This document shows, one piece after another, positions 34,260 through 44,467 of a stretch of 64,000 nt of DNA. Position numbers and translations under genes: made by a program. The stretch lies in assembly GCF_002042965.1 (NCBI RefSeq), contig NZ_MZNT01000013.1, forward strand, positions 62,001-126,000, read 5' to 3'. Source of the DNA: Paenibacillus sp. 32352. GTDB taxonomy: Bacteria; Bacillota; Bacilli; Paenibacillales; NBRC-103111. The first letter of the stretch is position 1. Every line of letters starts with the position of its first letter. Below the pieces are notes generated by a model. The model saw only the letters and a program-made list of their open reading frames with translations. It searched no databases and was not told where the DNA came from.

Positions 34260-35555
34260 CTAGCGCTGTTCCTTCTTAATAGTCTGCTCTGCCGCCTCTT
34301 TGGCTGTCCGAAGCAAAGTGTTAATATCTGTATTGCCTGTCGTTAAAGCATCGAACGCTTTATCGATTTCTTTGGACACGAAGGCATCGTTCTCATTGAT
34401 CTGACGCATCGGTGCAGCCTTCAGTTTAAATATAGCCGAGGTGTTTTTCCCTTTCAATATGTTTACTTTCTCGCCGAACACCTGCTGCAGCTCCGGATCC
34501 TGAATCGCCGGCAGCTTGCCGTTCTTGCTCAGCTCCATCTGCGCCTCCTTGGAGGTCAGCTGCATCAGCACTTGAAAGGCTGCATCCTTATGTTTACTTG
34601 TTGAGGAAATAGCTATATTGTGCGAGTCAATGCCATGACCGATACCCGGCTTATCCTTCATAACGGGGAATGTCGCCATATCCCAATTCATCGGCTTGCC
34701 TTCCCGCTCCAATTGCTCGAGATTTTGCGTATTATCGTAGGTTATATACGTTGCCAGCGTCCGTTCCTTCAGGAACAGGTCGCGGTAATTTTTTATATAT
34801 TGATTGCCGGGAATCGAGTAAAAATCAAGCATCGTCCGGAACGCCGTCACCCAGCCCTCGGAGGTTACGTCCACCTGCTTGGTGGCAGGATTAATATAGT
34901 TGAGAGACATCGGCGCTCCGCCCTTCAGCGCATACGGATTGACGCCTGAATACTGAACTCCGTCAACGACTCTTGTCAGCTTGCGGCTTAAATCGAGATA
35001 ATCGTCCCAGGTCATGCCATCCTTCGGATAAGGAATGCCGAATTTATCAAAAATATCTTTATTGTAGTACGTTACTGCGTAATTGGTCGAGAACGGAAGC
35101 GCATACAACTTGTCGCTGCTGCCGCCCGCCTTGCGAATAGCATCCATTGCTTCCTTATTAAATGCATCCAATGGGAAGCTATTTTTCTTTGCGAGGGCAT
35201 CGAGGTCCTCAACAACCTCCAGCTTCCGCATATCGGTGACGTACGGTGTACTGAGGAAGATGAGATCGGGCACATTGTCCGCAGCAATTAAATCCTCGAT
35301 AGACGATCCTTTGGCATTATTAATAATTTCGATCGTGATGTTCGGGTATTTTTTCTGAACGGGCTCTATAATATATTTTTTTATGCTGTCCTCGGGATAC
35401 GCAATACGCATGAACAGCTTTAACGTCACCGGTTCATTGCTAACCACAGTCTGACCCTTGCCCTCTTCCTTGGGCGAGGAGCTTCCCCCGGCTCCGCAGC
35501 CTGCCATCAAGACAAGCGCCATAGCCGCCAACCACATTCTGGATGGATGTAACAT
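34260..35555 (-). CDS. Sugar ABC transporter substrate-binding lipoprotein (family 1)
   Basis: 431 residues with a lipoprotein signal (LAAMALVLMAGCGAGG). Typical family 1 features: VTLKLFMRIAYPEDS at the start of the mature protein and YNKDIFDKFG with PYPKDGMTWD in the middle, also found in the proteins at 56459 and 57860. It captures oligosaccharides outside the membrane and delivers them to CUT1 permeases. Good GGAGGGACC before ATG 35555. The permease genes end 130 bases upstream, and the GH95-like gene starts directly downstream. Confidence 0.88.
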   Translation of the reverse strand: MLHPSRMWLAAMALVLMAGCGAGGSSSPKEEGKGQTVVSNEPVTLKLFMRIAYPEDSIKKYIIEPVQKKYPNITIEIINNAKGSSIEDLIAADNVPDLIFLSTPYVTDMRKLEVVEDLDALAKKNSFPLDAFNKEAMDAIRKAGGSSDKLYALPFSTNYAVTYYNKDIFDKFGIPYPKDGMTWDDYLDLSRKLTRVVDGVQYSGVNPYALKGGAPMSLNYINPATKQVDVTSEGWVTAFRTMLDFYSIPGNQYIKNYRDLFLKERTLATYITYDNTQNLEQLEREGKPMNWDMATFPVMKDKPGIGHGIDSHNIAISSTSKHKDAAFQVLMQLTSKEAQMELSKNGKLPAIQDPELQQVFGEKVNILKGKNTSAIFKLKAAPMRQINENDAFVSKEIDKAFDALTTGNTDINTLLRTAKEAAEQTIKKEQR

Positions 35556-35684
35556 CGATAAGGTCCCTCCAATTCTTCATCCCCTGTATTCGCATTGCTC
35601 TTCTAGTGGGATCGGGGAGAAGGCCGTCCGAACAGGACAGCCTGTCTCCGCCGTGGAACCCGCTATCGCTTGAGAGCAACCGGA

Positions 35685-36566
35685 TTATCCTTTAATAGCA
35701 CCGACCAAGGCGCCTTTCACAAAATATTTTTGCAGGAACGGATACACCAGCAGGATCGGCACGGTGGCAACGACAATCGTTGCGTGCTTCAGTGTCTCCG
35801 ACAGCATCGCGATATCGCTTGCGCTGGAACCGGATGCCATATTGCTCGCTTCATTTTGCAGCAAAATCTCTCTTAAAATCAGCTGCAGCGGATACAACGA
35901 GCGATCCCGCAAAAAAATCATCGCGTTAAACCAGGAATTCCAATGGCTTACACCGTAATACAGCAGCATGACAGCAATAACCGGCATGGACAGCGGCAAA
36001 ATGATCCGGAATAAAATGACGAATTCGTTCGCCCCATCGATTTTAGCCGATTCCTCCAAGCTGTCCGGAATTGCTTCAAAGGAGGTTTTCATGATGATCA
36101 GGTTAAAGGTGCTGATGGCCTGCGGAATAATCAAGGACCATAAAGTGTTGGTAATGCCCAGCCCCTTGACCGTTAAGTAGAACGGAATTAATCCGCCGTT
36201 GAAAAACATAGTGAACACGATGAACAGCATGATCGGCTTACGGAACTTCAAGCATTTGCGGGATAGCGCGTAGGCCCCCAACGAGGTGAAAAAGATGTTA
36301 AAAGCCAAGCCGATAATACCAACAAATAGCGTATTTCCATAGCCTTTAAGGATCATCGGATTGTCGAACACCATTTTATAGGCATCCCAATTAAACCCAA
36401 GCGGCTTCAATAGAAATCCTTTGTGGGCCATATATTCGCCAGGATCGCTTAAGGAAGCGAAAATGACGTAGATTAACGGATAAATCGTTGTAATCATCAA
36501 CAAGGTCAGAAATACGGCGTTACTCCACTCAAAGGCGATTTCACCCAGCTTTTTTCGATACGGCAT
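35685..36566 (-). CDS. CUT1 sugar ABC permease, LplC/YtcP type
   Basis: 293 residues, six transmembrane helices. The EAA loop reads EESAKIDGANEFVILFRIILPLSMPV and docks the ATPase. Sequence and size place it in the LplC/YtcP branch, which handles complex oligosaccharides including uronate-containing ones. The start follows GAGGGAGGG. It lies 15 bases after the LplB-type gene and forms the permease pair with it. No ATPase gene is in the window; in related bacteria a shared MsmX-type ATPase serves such transporters. Confidence 0.92.
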   Translation of the reverse strand: MPYRKKLGEIAFEWSNAVFLTLLMITTIYPLIYVIFASLSDPGEYMAHKGFLLKPLGFNWDAYKMVFDNPMILKGYGNTLFVGIIGLAFNIFFTSLGAYALSRKCLKFRKPIMLFIVFTMFFNGGLIPFYLTVKGLGITNTLWSLIIPQAISTFNLIIMKTSFEAIPDSLEESAKIDGANEFVILFRIILPLSMPVIAVMLLYYGVSHWNSWFNAMIFLRDRSLYPLQLILREILLQNEASNMASGSSASDIAMLSETLKHATIVVATVPILLVYPFLQKYFVKGALVGAIKG

Positions 36567-36581
36567 ACTCCAGCCCTCCCT

Positions 36582-37544
36582 CTACCATAAGCTCGTCTCG
36601 TTGAGCCTGCGGCTTAACCAGTTCGAAAAAATGACCAATGTGAAATTGATGATCGAGTTAAACAAGCCGACAGCGGAGCTGAAGCTGTAGTTCAATTCCT
36701 GCAGACCGATACGGTACACATAAGATCCGATGACATCGGCGGTTTCGTAAGTCGACGGATTATAGAGCAGAATGATCTTTTCCGAACCAACATTCATCAG
36801 TCGGCCGATATCAAGAATAATCAGGATCACGATCGTCGGCATAATACCGGGAAGCGTAATATGCAGCATTTGCTTCCACCGGCCCGCACCGTCGATCTTG
36901 GCGGCCTCATACTGCTCCGGGTCGATGCCTGTTAATGCCGCTAAATAAATGATCGTTCCCCAGCCGATGTGCTGCCAAATACCGGACGAAATGAATAGCG
37001 TTCGAAAATATTCCGGCTCCAGCAAGAGCGAGATTCGTTCCCCGCCGAAATAGGCGATCACATCGTTGACAATGCCTGAACTGGAAGTGAATTCCTTGAT
37101 CATCCCGCAGACGACAACCAGCGAGATAAAATGCGGCATATACGTCACGGTTTGTACCGTTCTTTTGAACAAGGAGGAGCGGACTTCATTCAGCAGCAAC
37201 GCTAGGATTATGGGTGCCGGGAATCCGAACAGCAGCTCGTACAAGCTGATCAGGATCGTATTTTTCAAAACCCGCCAAAAGTAAAGCCCGCCGAAAAAGC
37301 TTTGAAAATGCTCCAGTCCCGCCCATGGGCTGCCCCAAATGCCAAGCCTTGGCGAATAATCCTTAAAAGCTATGATGGCGCCATACATCGGCACATAATG
37401 AAAGATGGCAAAAAACAAAATGACAGGCGCCAGCATTAAATACAGCAGTTTATTTTTGCGAATATCTCCAAGCCATTCAACAGCCAAGTTCCTCTTTGCC
37501 GGGTAGGGAACCGTATTCGGCTTCGTGAGCGTTTTCGTGCTCAT
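36582..37544 (-). CDS. CUT1 sugar ABC permease, LplB/YteP type
   Basis: About 320 residues from ATG 37544, chosen because GAGGG lies seven bases upstream; the frame could begin 22 codons earlier. Six transmembrane helices; MLAPVILFFAIFHYVPMYGAIIAFKDYSP is the usual LplB opening, and the EAA loop reads PEQYEAAKIDGAGRWKQMLHITLPGIMP. It pairs with the following permease to make the channel of a complex-carbohydrate importer. Confidence 0.92.
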   Translation of the reverse strand: MSTKTLTKPNTVPYPAKRNLAVEWLGDIRKNKLLYLMLAPVILFFAIFHYVPMYGAIIAFKDYSPRLGIWGSPWAGLEHFQSFFGGLYFWRVLKNTILISLYELLFGFPAPIILALLLNEVRSSLFKRTVQTVTYMPHFISLVVVCGMIKEFTSSSGIVNDVIAYFGGERISLLLEPEYFRTLFISSGIWQHIGWGTIIYLAALTGIDPEQYEAAKIDGAGRWKQMLHITLPGIMPTIVILIILDIGRLMNVGSEKIILLYNPSTYETADVIGSYVYRIGLQELNYSFSSAVGLFNSIINFTLVIFSNWLSRRLNETSLW

Positions 37545-37622
37545 CCTCATTCCCTCTCTCTTGTTGTAGTTAAAAGGGAACCGGCAGTCCAACCTGCCGG
37601 ATCTCCCCATTGGCTTCCTCCA

Positions 37623-39272
37623 TTAACGCTTGTTATAACGGTCAAGGGCATCCTGATAAATTTTGACCGCGCGCTCAATCCCAAGCTTCTTGATCTGCGC
37701 TACATACGTATCGTAATTATCGAGCGGTTCTTTGCCGACTACGAATTTCACGAACATTTCTTCCTTGTAATTCGTGACATCGTTAATGATTTTGCCGAGC
37801 TCCTTGCTCTCCTCCGCCGTTGGCGTCAGGAATAATGGAATCGTGTGCTTCTCCGCATCGGTCGCTCCCCAAATCGCCGGCGCCTCGTCCTGCTGCTTGT
37901 AGGAGTTCCAGCTTCTGCGTTCGTCCGCTTCGTAAGGACCATTCGGCTTCGTATATTGGGAAATCATTTGCTGAAGATTGTACTTATCGTTCTTCACAAT
38001 TTTATCCGTATACTTGGGAATGCCTTTGTCCATCGTGTAGCTGTCGCCTTCGATACCGAAGTTGAAGAGCAGCCCGCCTTTTTCGCTGTAGGCGTAATCG
38101 AGCCATTTGGCAACCAATTCCGGGTTTTTGGCTCCGGTAGTGATGGCTTTGCTTGCCCCCGGGCTGTATTTGAAATCACGGTGCCCGGTGAACGGCTTCT
38201 CACCCTTTTTAAGCGATGGGTACGGGGCAGCGACCAAATTGTATTTAGGGTCTTTGCCTTTCATCGTATCCAGCCATTTGCCCAAGCCGCCGCTTTGCAG
38301 ACCTACGGTGGCCCCTGTTTGGCCGCTTAGCATCTTGGTATCCAGCGCCTTGCCGTCCGTCAATGCAAAATCTTTGTCAAACAGCCCTTCCGCGTACCAT
38401 TTGCGCAGCAAGGCTAACGCGTCCTTATATTGCGGATCGATAGGACCGAATTTCACTTTGCCCTGATCGTCCAGGTAGAACGAGTTGGAGGTTTTGTAAG
38501 CGCCGATGAATGCATCGCGCATCTCCAGGTTGCCGTTCACGTAGGTGACGGATAATGGAGCCGTGGCACCTTTCTTCTCTTTGAAGGCCTTCAGAACGGT
38601 TTCCCACTCATCAATGGTCGTTGGCATTTGCAGACCAAGATCATCTAGCCAGTCCTTGCGGATAATCGGACCGCGGAATACGAGACCGGAAGGGTTGCGG
38701 ATCATCGGGAATACATAGTATTTGCCGCTGTCCGTCTTGATCATTTTGTCGAGCTCTTTATCCGCCTGCAGCTTCTTCTTCAAGTTCGGCGCATATTTAT
38801 CGATAATATCGTTCAGCGGAACGATAACCTTGTCGGCTATAGCTTTCTCCGGGCCACCGGGATACGAGCCCGCGCTGCGTCCGGTCCAGTCATACTCCAC
38901 TGTATCGGGAAGCTCATTCGATGCAATCATCAGATTGAATTGTTCTTTCGTTTGATTGTCGGCCGGGTGAATATATTTCACCTTTACACCTGTTTCCTTC
39001 TCCAACTGTTTGCCGAAAGGCAGATCCGCCAAGTTGGGTGCGAAGGTGGTGGCGTTATTATTCAGACTCTCCCAGGAGGTGATGCCTTCCGTCGTTTGCA
39101 GCGGATAGCTGCTGCCTAATCCGGCTTGCCCTTTCGCCGCATCCTTCCCTCCGCTTCCTGTCCCGCTATCTGTTCCCGACTTACTGCAGCCTGCGAGAAC
39201 CAACCCGCCGGCCAAACTAATCGCCAATCCGACACCGACGACATTTTTTACAGATCGATGCTTGCGCTTCAT
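37623..39272 (-). CDS. Sugar ABC transporter binding lipoprotein, LipO/YtcQ type
   Basis: 549 residues, the long type that goes with LplB/LplC permeases. Signal and lipobox SLAGGLVLAGCSKSG, then a low-complexity Ser/Gly linker. Motifs such as NELPDTVEYDWTG and PLNDIIDKYAPNLKK are typical. It would bind the oligosaccharide released by the secreted lyases. First gene of the operon, with AGGGGG before ATG 39272. The region just upstream holds palindromic element 4. It is not closely related to the three family 1 binding proteins of the locus. Confidence 0.9.
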   Translation of the reverse strand: MKRKHRSVKNVVGVGLAISLAGGLVLAGCSKSGTDSGTGSGGKDAAKGQAGLGSSYPLQTTEGITSWESLNNNATTFAPNLADLPFGKQLEKETGVKVKYIHPADNQTKEQFNLMIASNELPDTVEYDWTGRSAGSYPGGPEKAIADKVIVPLNDIIDKYAPNLKKKLQADKELDKMIKTDSGKYYVFPMIRNPSGLVFRGPIIRKDWLDDLGLQMPTTIDEWETVLKAFKEKKGATAPLSVTYVNGNLEMRDAFIGAYKTSNSFYLDDQGKVKFGPIDPQYKDALALLRKWYAEGLFDKDFALTDGKALDTKMLSGQTGATVGLQSGGLGKWLDTMKGKDPKYNLVAAPYPSLKKGEKPFTGHRDFKYSPGASKAITTGAKNPELVAKWLDYAYSEKGGLLFNFGIEGDSYTMDKGIPKYTDKIVKNDKYNLQQMISQYTKPNGPYEADERRSWNSYKQQDEAPAIWGATDAEKHTIPLFLTPTAEESKELGKIINDVTNYKEEMFVKFVVGKEPLDNYDTYVAQIKKLGIERAVKIYQDALDRYNKR

Positions 39273-39440
39273 CCAAGAATCCCCCTAGTCTATATTTTCA
39301 CCATATCCATGAAACTGTGGAGTGCACTCATGGCCTCATTATGCTATGTCCCCGGTCAAATGCCTATCTACAAAAAGTGAAATCGTCGATAAAATCGATA
39401 CTTCCGGATCGGTACTTTAGGTATTGTTCGGCAATTGTTG

Positions 39441-39688
39441 AAAAAACGGTTCCTAAGAACAGCGAGGTTGTTGAGTACCCCGGAGAACTTGAAATATTGC
39501 TGCTCTATTCCAGTGGGATATGCCCCTCCAGCCGCTGTTGAAACCTGTGAATGGGGATTATATTTTGCGGTATTTTCACAGGTTTCAAAGGCGGACGTGA
39601 ACTCCTCCGAGGCATACCCCACTTCCTTAGATAGCAAATTTCTCGATTCGGGCATCTCAACAAGCTTGCTGTTCTAATGAACCGTTTT
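39441..39688. repeat. Nested palindromic element, copy 4
   Basis: It lies between the PL6 gene and the transport operon. Outer arms AAAACGGTTC and GAACCGTTTT, then GAACAGC/GCTGTTC and GGTTGTTGAG/CTCAACAAG; the inner arms GTGGGATATGCC and GGCATACCCCAC and the central stem TTGAAACCTGTGAA/TTCACAGGTTTCAA match copies 2 and 5. Here the terminator arms (T-run on the minus strand) seem to be part of one nested palindrome rather than two separate hairpins. Confidence 0.85.
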
Positions 39689-39734
39689 AAGGGTAAGAAA
39701 GGGAGGGAGACCCCTCCCCCTGGTTCAAGATGCA

Positions 39735-41675
39735 CTACGGTGTTACAGGGCCGACATCCGAAACGGTCAAAGGCTTGCGTACATCGGAGCTGGAGGCGTA
39801 ATATTCATCCGCGCCGATATCGCTGATGCCCGAACGGGCTTCACCGTCCATATCCTCCGTAACGTAAGTGAACGTTCCGCCTGAAGCGTTGATAGCCTGC
39901 GTGCTTGCCGAGGAGAGCTTCTTCAGCATGAGCGGGCTGGAGGTCATGCCTTCGTTGACATCGACCAGATTAGGATCGGCATTTTTCACCTGTGCGCTAG
40001 TGGCATTAAAGTTACTCGCGCTTTGACCGAAACCGATATTGTTCTGGAATATTGGATTCACAGCTGTTCCGACGTTGTACATAGGCGTTGCGTTGATGCC
40101 AACCATGAGATTATTGGCTATTTTCACATCCTGCGGAGCGTAGTTCGGCGTTCTCGTCTTCATTCCGACGTTGATGCCGCTGGTGCTGTTAACAATCGTG
40201 TTGTTGACGATTTCCGCACGATACACCTTCCAATGCTTCGTCAAATCATCCTTCGTAGGATTGGTGCTGTACCCGTCGGAGCCTCCATCATAGTCACCGC
40301 TATCGACATTAACAGCGTCCATGGTTAGACCCGACATATAGTTGTTATAAATTTTGTGATCGTTGCCGTAAATCCGGAAGCCGCCGACCTTCGCTTTGAC
40401 GCCGTCGCCCAAGATGAAATTGCCGTAGTAGCTGTTCGCATGGCCATGACGAGCCGTGATTTGACCTCGTGAATTTTTAACGGTGTTGTATCGGATCGTG
40501 TTGTGGCTGCTCTTAACGGAGATGACTTCGTCGTCGTTATCCGTATTTTCGAACAGATTATACTGCACCTTGGCTAGGCCGTCCGACATGGACATGCCGG
40601 ATAGGCCGACGCGAATGTTTTCCCCGCCGTTGTCCGTAATATAGCTCCAATCGTGGAAATAGTTATACTCGATCGTATCATTTTGAGACACTTGGGTACC
40701 GGCTCCATCGACGGAGATCATCTGCCCGATGCCGTTGCGCGGACCGAATTCATTATGGTCTATCATGTTGTGATGGCTGTTGGCTCCTGTAAGCTCCACC
40801 CATTTCACTAAAGTGTTGGGGTCGCTTTGCTGCAGCTTGAAGAGATTGTTCGTCAAGCGAATGTTGTTGCTGGCGTTCAGCGATATTCCCGGCGTCAGTG
40901 CGGTGCTCGTCAGCTTTAAGCCTTTTATGACGATGTAGGAGGAGCTTTTGACAAGGAAGCTGCCGGACAGGACGGCTTGCCCTTGATTCGCCGCTCTTAT
41001 CGTAATCGGCTGGCTGCTGGTTCCGTTCTTGCCCGAAATGACGAATCGCCCGGCAACCACTGGGCTCTCCGTGTTATTGGAGTTATAGTACGTGCCGTTA
41101 GCCAGCACGATCTCAGTTCCTGCCGTCGCATTGTTAAGTGCAGTCACCAATTGGGCGGAGGTCGACACATTGACTATATTGGAGCCTGTCAAATCCTCTC
41201 CGTAGATTTCAACCTCCGTGTAGCTGTTCCACGCACTGGCCGAGTTCATGTGGCCGATAATGCGCACATAACGGGCCCCGCTCACATCCGGAAAATCGAA
41301 GGTCTGCAAGCTGTTGTTCATAGCGCTCGTTACGTTAGATTTAGCGGTTGTGAATGTCGTTCCATCCGCAGAAGTTTTGATATCGAAATTGAACGTACGC
41401 GTATCCCCGCTTTGGAAGGCGATTTTGACATACGCGACCTTTTTGCTGGAGCCTAGGTCGTATTGAATCCATTGATTGTCTCCGCTTGCCGACCAACGTG
41501 TCGCCAGATTACCGTCAACCGTATTGGCCGGCACATTGCCGTCATCCGCGCTTGCGGTTACAGCGGAAGCGGCGATACTGAATTTCGCATCCGCAGCATA
41601 CCCCATGCCGGGAAGCAGGGCTGTAAATAGAAGCAAGCATAAGCAGATGGACCACATTCTTCTTTTGATCATCAA
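39735..41675 (-). CDS. Secreted polysaccharide lyase, PL6 type, with F5/8C domain
   Basis: About 646 residues. Signal peptide ending near MGYAADA, an F5/8 type C (discoidin) carbohydrate-binding domain (about 35-160), then a right-handed beta-helix of the PL6 family. PL6 signatures: KWVELTGANSHHNMIDHNEF, NGGENIRVGLSGMS, EVISVKSSHNTIRYN with the catalytic Lys, and ITARHGH with the catalytic Arg. PL6 enzymes cleave alginate or dermatan sulfate by beta-elimination. TTG 41675 fits AAAGGACGG best; ATG 41672 is possible. It probably works outside the cell to feed the transporters; which uronan it cuts cannot be read from sequence. Confidence 0.9.
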   Translation of the reverse strand: MMIKRRMWSICLCLLLFTALLPGMGYAADAKFSIAASAVTASADDGNVPANTVDGNLATRWSASGDNQWIQYDLGSSKKVAYVKIAFQSGDTRTFNFDIKTSADGTTFTTAKSNVTSAMNNSLQTFDFPDVSGARYVRIIGHMNSASAWNSYTEVEIYGEDLTGSNIVNVSTSAQLVTALNNATAGTEIVLANGTYYNSNNTESPVVAGRFVISGKNGTSSQPITIRAANQGQAVLSGSFLVKSSSYIVIKGLKLTSTALTPGISLNASNNIRLTNNLFKLQQSDPNTLVKWVELTGANSHHNMIDHNEFGPRNGIGQMISVDGAGTQVSQNDTIEYNYFHDWSYITDNGGENIRVGLSGMSMSDGLAKVQYNLFENTDNDDEVISVKSSHNTIRYNTVKNSRGQITARHGHANSYYGNFILGDGVKAKVGGFRIYGNDHKIYNNYMSGLTMDAVNVDSGDYDGGSDGYSTNPTKDDLTKHWKVYRAEIVNNTIVNSTSGINVGMKTRTPNYAPQDVKIANNLMVGINATPMYNVGTAVNPIFQNNIGFGQSASNFNATSAQVKNADPNLVDVNEGMTSSPLMLKKLSSASTQAINASGGTFTYVTEDMDGEARSGISDIGADEYYASSSDVRKPLTVSDVGPVTP

Positions 41676-41900
41676 TTTTGCACCGTCCTTTGGCAGGCTT
41701 TTTTGATACCGGCATTTCTAAAAAGGAAGCGTTATCAAAACATCCTTTGCTTCTTCCTCCCGCATCCCTCCTTCAGCATCCGTATCCAATGGAGTGCGCA
41801 CTCACTCTATTATGAACGTCCAACTGCCCGCCAAAGTAAATCTCGAAAACGTAAAATGATCGTTAAAAAGCAAACTTGGACCCATAAAAAGTACCTATAT

Positions 41901-41939
41901 AAAACGGAGAGCCGCAAAAGCTCAGCTTTTGAACGGCTC
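41901..41939 (-). terminator. Terminator of the AraC regulator
   Basis: On the minus strand GAGCCG..CAAAAGCT pairs with AGCTTTTG.CGGCTC, then TCCGTTTTATA. The remaining bases up to the PL6 start show no other clear signal. Confidence 0.6.
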
Positions 41940-41963
41940 GGACAAAACAACAATGAGTGCTTT

Positions 41964-44294
41964 TTACGTCGGAGGAGTTTTGGTATATTTGCCGGGCGTG
42001 ATGCCCTCAAACTTTTTGAAAATACGCAAAAACGTATTAACGTCATTGTAACCGACCTTGCCGGCCACCTCATTGACGGTATATTTCTGCTCCAGCAATA
42101 GCTTCTTGGCTTCCTCCAGGCGGGTTTTATTGATGAAATCCAACAGAGCTTCGCCCGTATATTCCTTGAACAGCCGCGACACATACGAAGGCGTCAGATC
42201 GAACGCTCCCCCTATCATCGATATGTTCAAGCTCTCCTCGCTGTAATGCTCCTTCACAAACGTCTGGATCTGCTCGACAAAATGCTTGTGATGGTTTTTC
42301 TTTTCCTCGTTGATGGATTCGCATACCTGAAGGAGCACCTTGTTAAGGTGGGTCTTCATGTCCTTAATCGTTTCGCAGCTCATCAGACGGTCAATCGCAT
42401 CCGCTTGGTCAAAAAATTCCTTCCTGCTGCTCGCATTCACTTCGTCGATCGTCTTCAGCATGGTGCTGACCAAATCGAACATGAGGCACTGGGCCATTCG
42501 GACGGACATGGAGATGCCCGATACATTTTTCTCAAAGATTTGCTCCAGGAGCTCCTGAGCTTTAGCCACATTGCCGGTTTTGATAAAATAAATGAACTGC
42601 TGCTCGACATGAAGCGGATAATCGTAGGTACGACGTGCTTGCCCGTTCTCATTTTCCTTCAATTCCTCATAAGACAGAATCTCCCCGCTGCCCATAACGA
42701 TCCGGTATTCCATCGCTTCCATCGCCTCTTGATACGCTTGGGCAATCCCGACCAGCTCTTGCCTCACCCCGCTGATCGATACCGTTAATTCGGCATGAAT
42801 ATGCTCCTTGATAAACGCCTTGGCGCTGTCCGCAATCCGCTGGAGCTCCTGGAGCGGGTCCTGCTGCGCTGCGTCCACATTCATAATGCAGGCCAGCACA
42901 TCATCCATCTCGACGGAATAAGCCGTGATATGGGCACCCGCCAGCTCCTCGATAACGTTCGTAATAACAAAATACAGCATCTGCGCCTTATGATCGGCTC
43001 CCGGCTGCTCCGAGTCATCATTGAACTTGCCGTAATGCTCGACGTGGAACAGCAGCACCGCAAACTGATCGGATCTTAGCTGCATGTCATGAGCGGCCAA
43101 TGATTCGTAAAGCGGCACTCCCCCGTCGGTCTGTCCCTTCAGCAATCTCCGCAAAAAGTGGGAGCGGATCGCATTATGATGCTGCTTGAGCCGCTGGTAT
43201 ACCTCTTCTTTTTCCGCGAAGGTGTTATTCATGGCCGCTTGAAAAAACACATACTCATTGGAGCCGATATCGAACGGAACCCCTGCTTTTTGGGATAAGC
43301 TCTCAATGAGAGTGCGGATGGGCAAATAATTTCGCCGCAAAAATAAATACGTTACGATACCGCCGAACAGAAAGCATAAGAACACGCTCCACAACGTCAC
43401 TTTCTTCACAAAATTCATTTTCTCCGAGTAAATATCTGCCGGAATAAGCGAAACGTATTTCCACCCGGTCACATCCGAGGTTGTGTAGGACAGCGCCAGC
43501 TTGCGGCCGTCGGCTCCTTTTTCATACAACAACCCCTTTGCCCCTGTAAGTCTATCGTACTGCAGCCCGGAAGGGATATCCTGCTCGCCGATATTGGTCG
43601 CCACGACCCGGTTCTGCTCGTCCATGATGACCACATGTGCGTTCGCTTGAGGAGGAATCGTCTCCAGCAGCTTGGAGTCCTTCATAATAAACATGATGAC
43701 GGCACCCGATGAATCCGGATAATCGCCGAGGATCGTCCTCGCATACATGACAGATTTCTCTACCCCTTTATCGTTCCAGCTGATAACGGGGGTGTAGCCT
43801 TGAATATATTTTTGGGCAAAATAGTCCGCCCATTCCTCATATTTCGTATCCTTCGTCTGCCGCAGCACCGAGTATAAGCTTTCGAGACTCATCCGATTAT
43901 AGGTGGAGAGCACCGTGTTGCTGTTTCTATAGTAGACGTACAGCTGACTGATGAAATCATTAGCCATTTTAAAAACCCGGACATCCCCCGCGATATTAAA
44001 CAACTGGAAGTGGTCGTCATCCGTCAGAGGCGCACTTACATTAATAAAGCTGGTTACCTTTTTGTTGTAAGCGATTTCCAAAGTGAGCTGTTCCAGGCTC
44101 TTGAGCTTGCTGTCGATAGCTTGTTCAATCTGGGTCAGCAGAAGCTCGTTCGACCGGTTCACTTCATTCTCTACAATACGCAGGGTTGCTATATAGATAA
44201 TGACGCTGATGATAATCGGGACCAGCAAAACGGAAATATAAGAGATCAGCCATGTCGTCATAACGCTACGGCTATTCAGTCGGATTCTTTTCAT
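41964..44294 (-). CDS. Membrane-anchored AraC-family sensor regulator
   Basis: About 776 residues from ATG 44294 (GGGGAG nine bases upstream). Transmembrane helix at about 15-35, an external Cache-like sensor (to about 285), a second helix at about 290-310, a cytoplasmic linker, and a C-terminal AraC domain with two helix-turn-helix units (SEESLNISMIGGAFDLTPSYVSRLFKEYTG and YTVNEVAGKVGYNDVNTFLRIFKKFEGITPGKY). This type is common in Paenibacillus next to glycan operons and senses an external sugar directly. Its place beside the PL6 and CUT1 genes suggests that it activates this locus. Confidence 0.92.
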   Translation of the reverse strand: MKRIRLNSRSVMTTWLISYISVLLVPIIISVIIYIATLRIVENEVNRSNELLLTQIEQAIDSKLKSLEQLTLEIAYNKKVTSFINVSAPLTDDDHFQLFNIAGDVRVFKMANDFISQLYVYYRNSNTVLSTYNRMSLESLYSVLRQTKDTKYEEWADYFAQKYIQGYTPVISWNDKGVEKSVMYARTILGDYPDSSGAVIMFIMKDSKLLETIPPQANAHVVIMDEQNRVVATNIGEQDIPSGLQYDRLTGAKGLLYEKGADGRKLALSYTTSDVTGWKYVSLIPADIYSEKMNFVKKVTLWSVFLCFLFGGIVTYLFLRRNYLPIRTLIESLSQKAGVPFDIGSNEYVFFQAAMNNTFAEKEEVYQRLKQHHNAIRSHFLRRLLKGQTDGGVPLYESLAAHDMQLRSDQFAVLLFHVEHYGKFNDDSEQPGADHKAQMLYFVITNVIEELAGAHITAYSVEMDDVLACIMNVDAAQQDPLQELQRIADSAKAFIKEHIHAELTVSISGVRQELVGIAQAYQEAMEAMEYRIVMGSGEILSYEELKENENGQARRTYDYPLHVEQQFIYFIKTGNVAKAQELLEQIFEKNVSGISMSVRMAQCLMFDLVSTMLKTIDEVNASSRKEFFDQADAIDRLMSCETIKDMKTHLNKVLLQVCESINEEKKNHHKHFVEQIQTFVKEHYSEESLNISMIGGAFDLTPSYVSRLFKEYTGEALLDFINKTRLEEAKKLLLEQKYTVNEVAGKVGYNDVNTFLRIFKKFEGITPGKYTKTPPT

Positions 44295-44467
44295 TATGGC
44301 CAGCTCCCCCGGATGCTCTACGAATTGATTTGAAAATAGGGACAAACGTCACTCTCTCATTATATAGAAAAAACGGCATTACCGCATGGTTTATCTTCAT
44401 TTGGTTTCGAACAATATTCATATCCCCGCGTGCGAGACTGCGAGCAGGATATCGGCCGTGCTACAGG

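Noticed and set aside
39368..39655. 95-codon minus-strand frame
   Set aside because: It is a translation of palindromic element 4 without a ribosome binding site.
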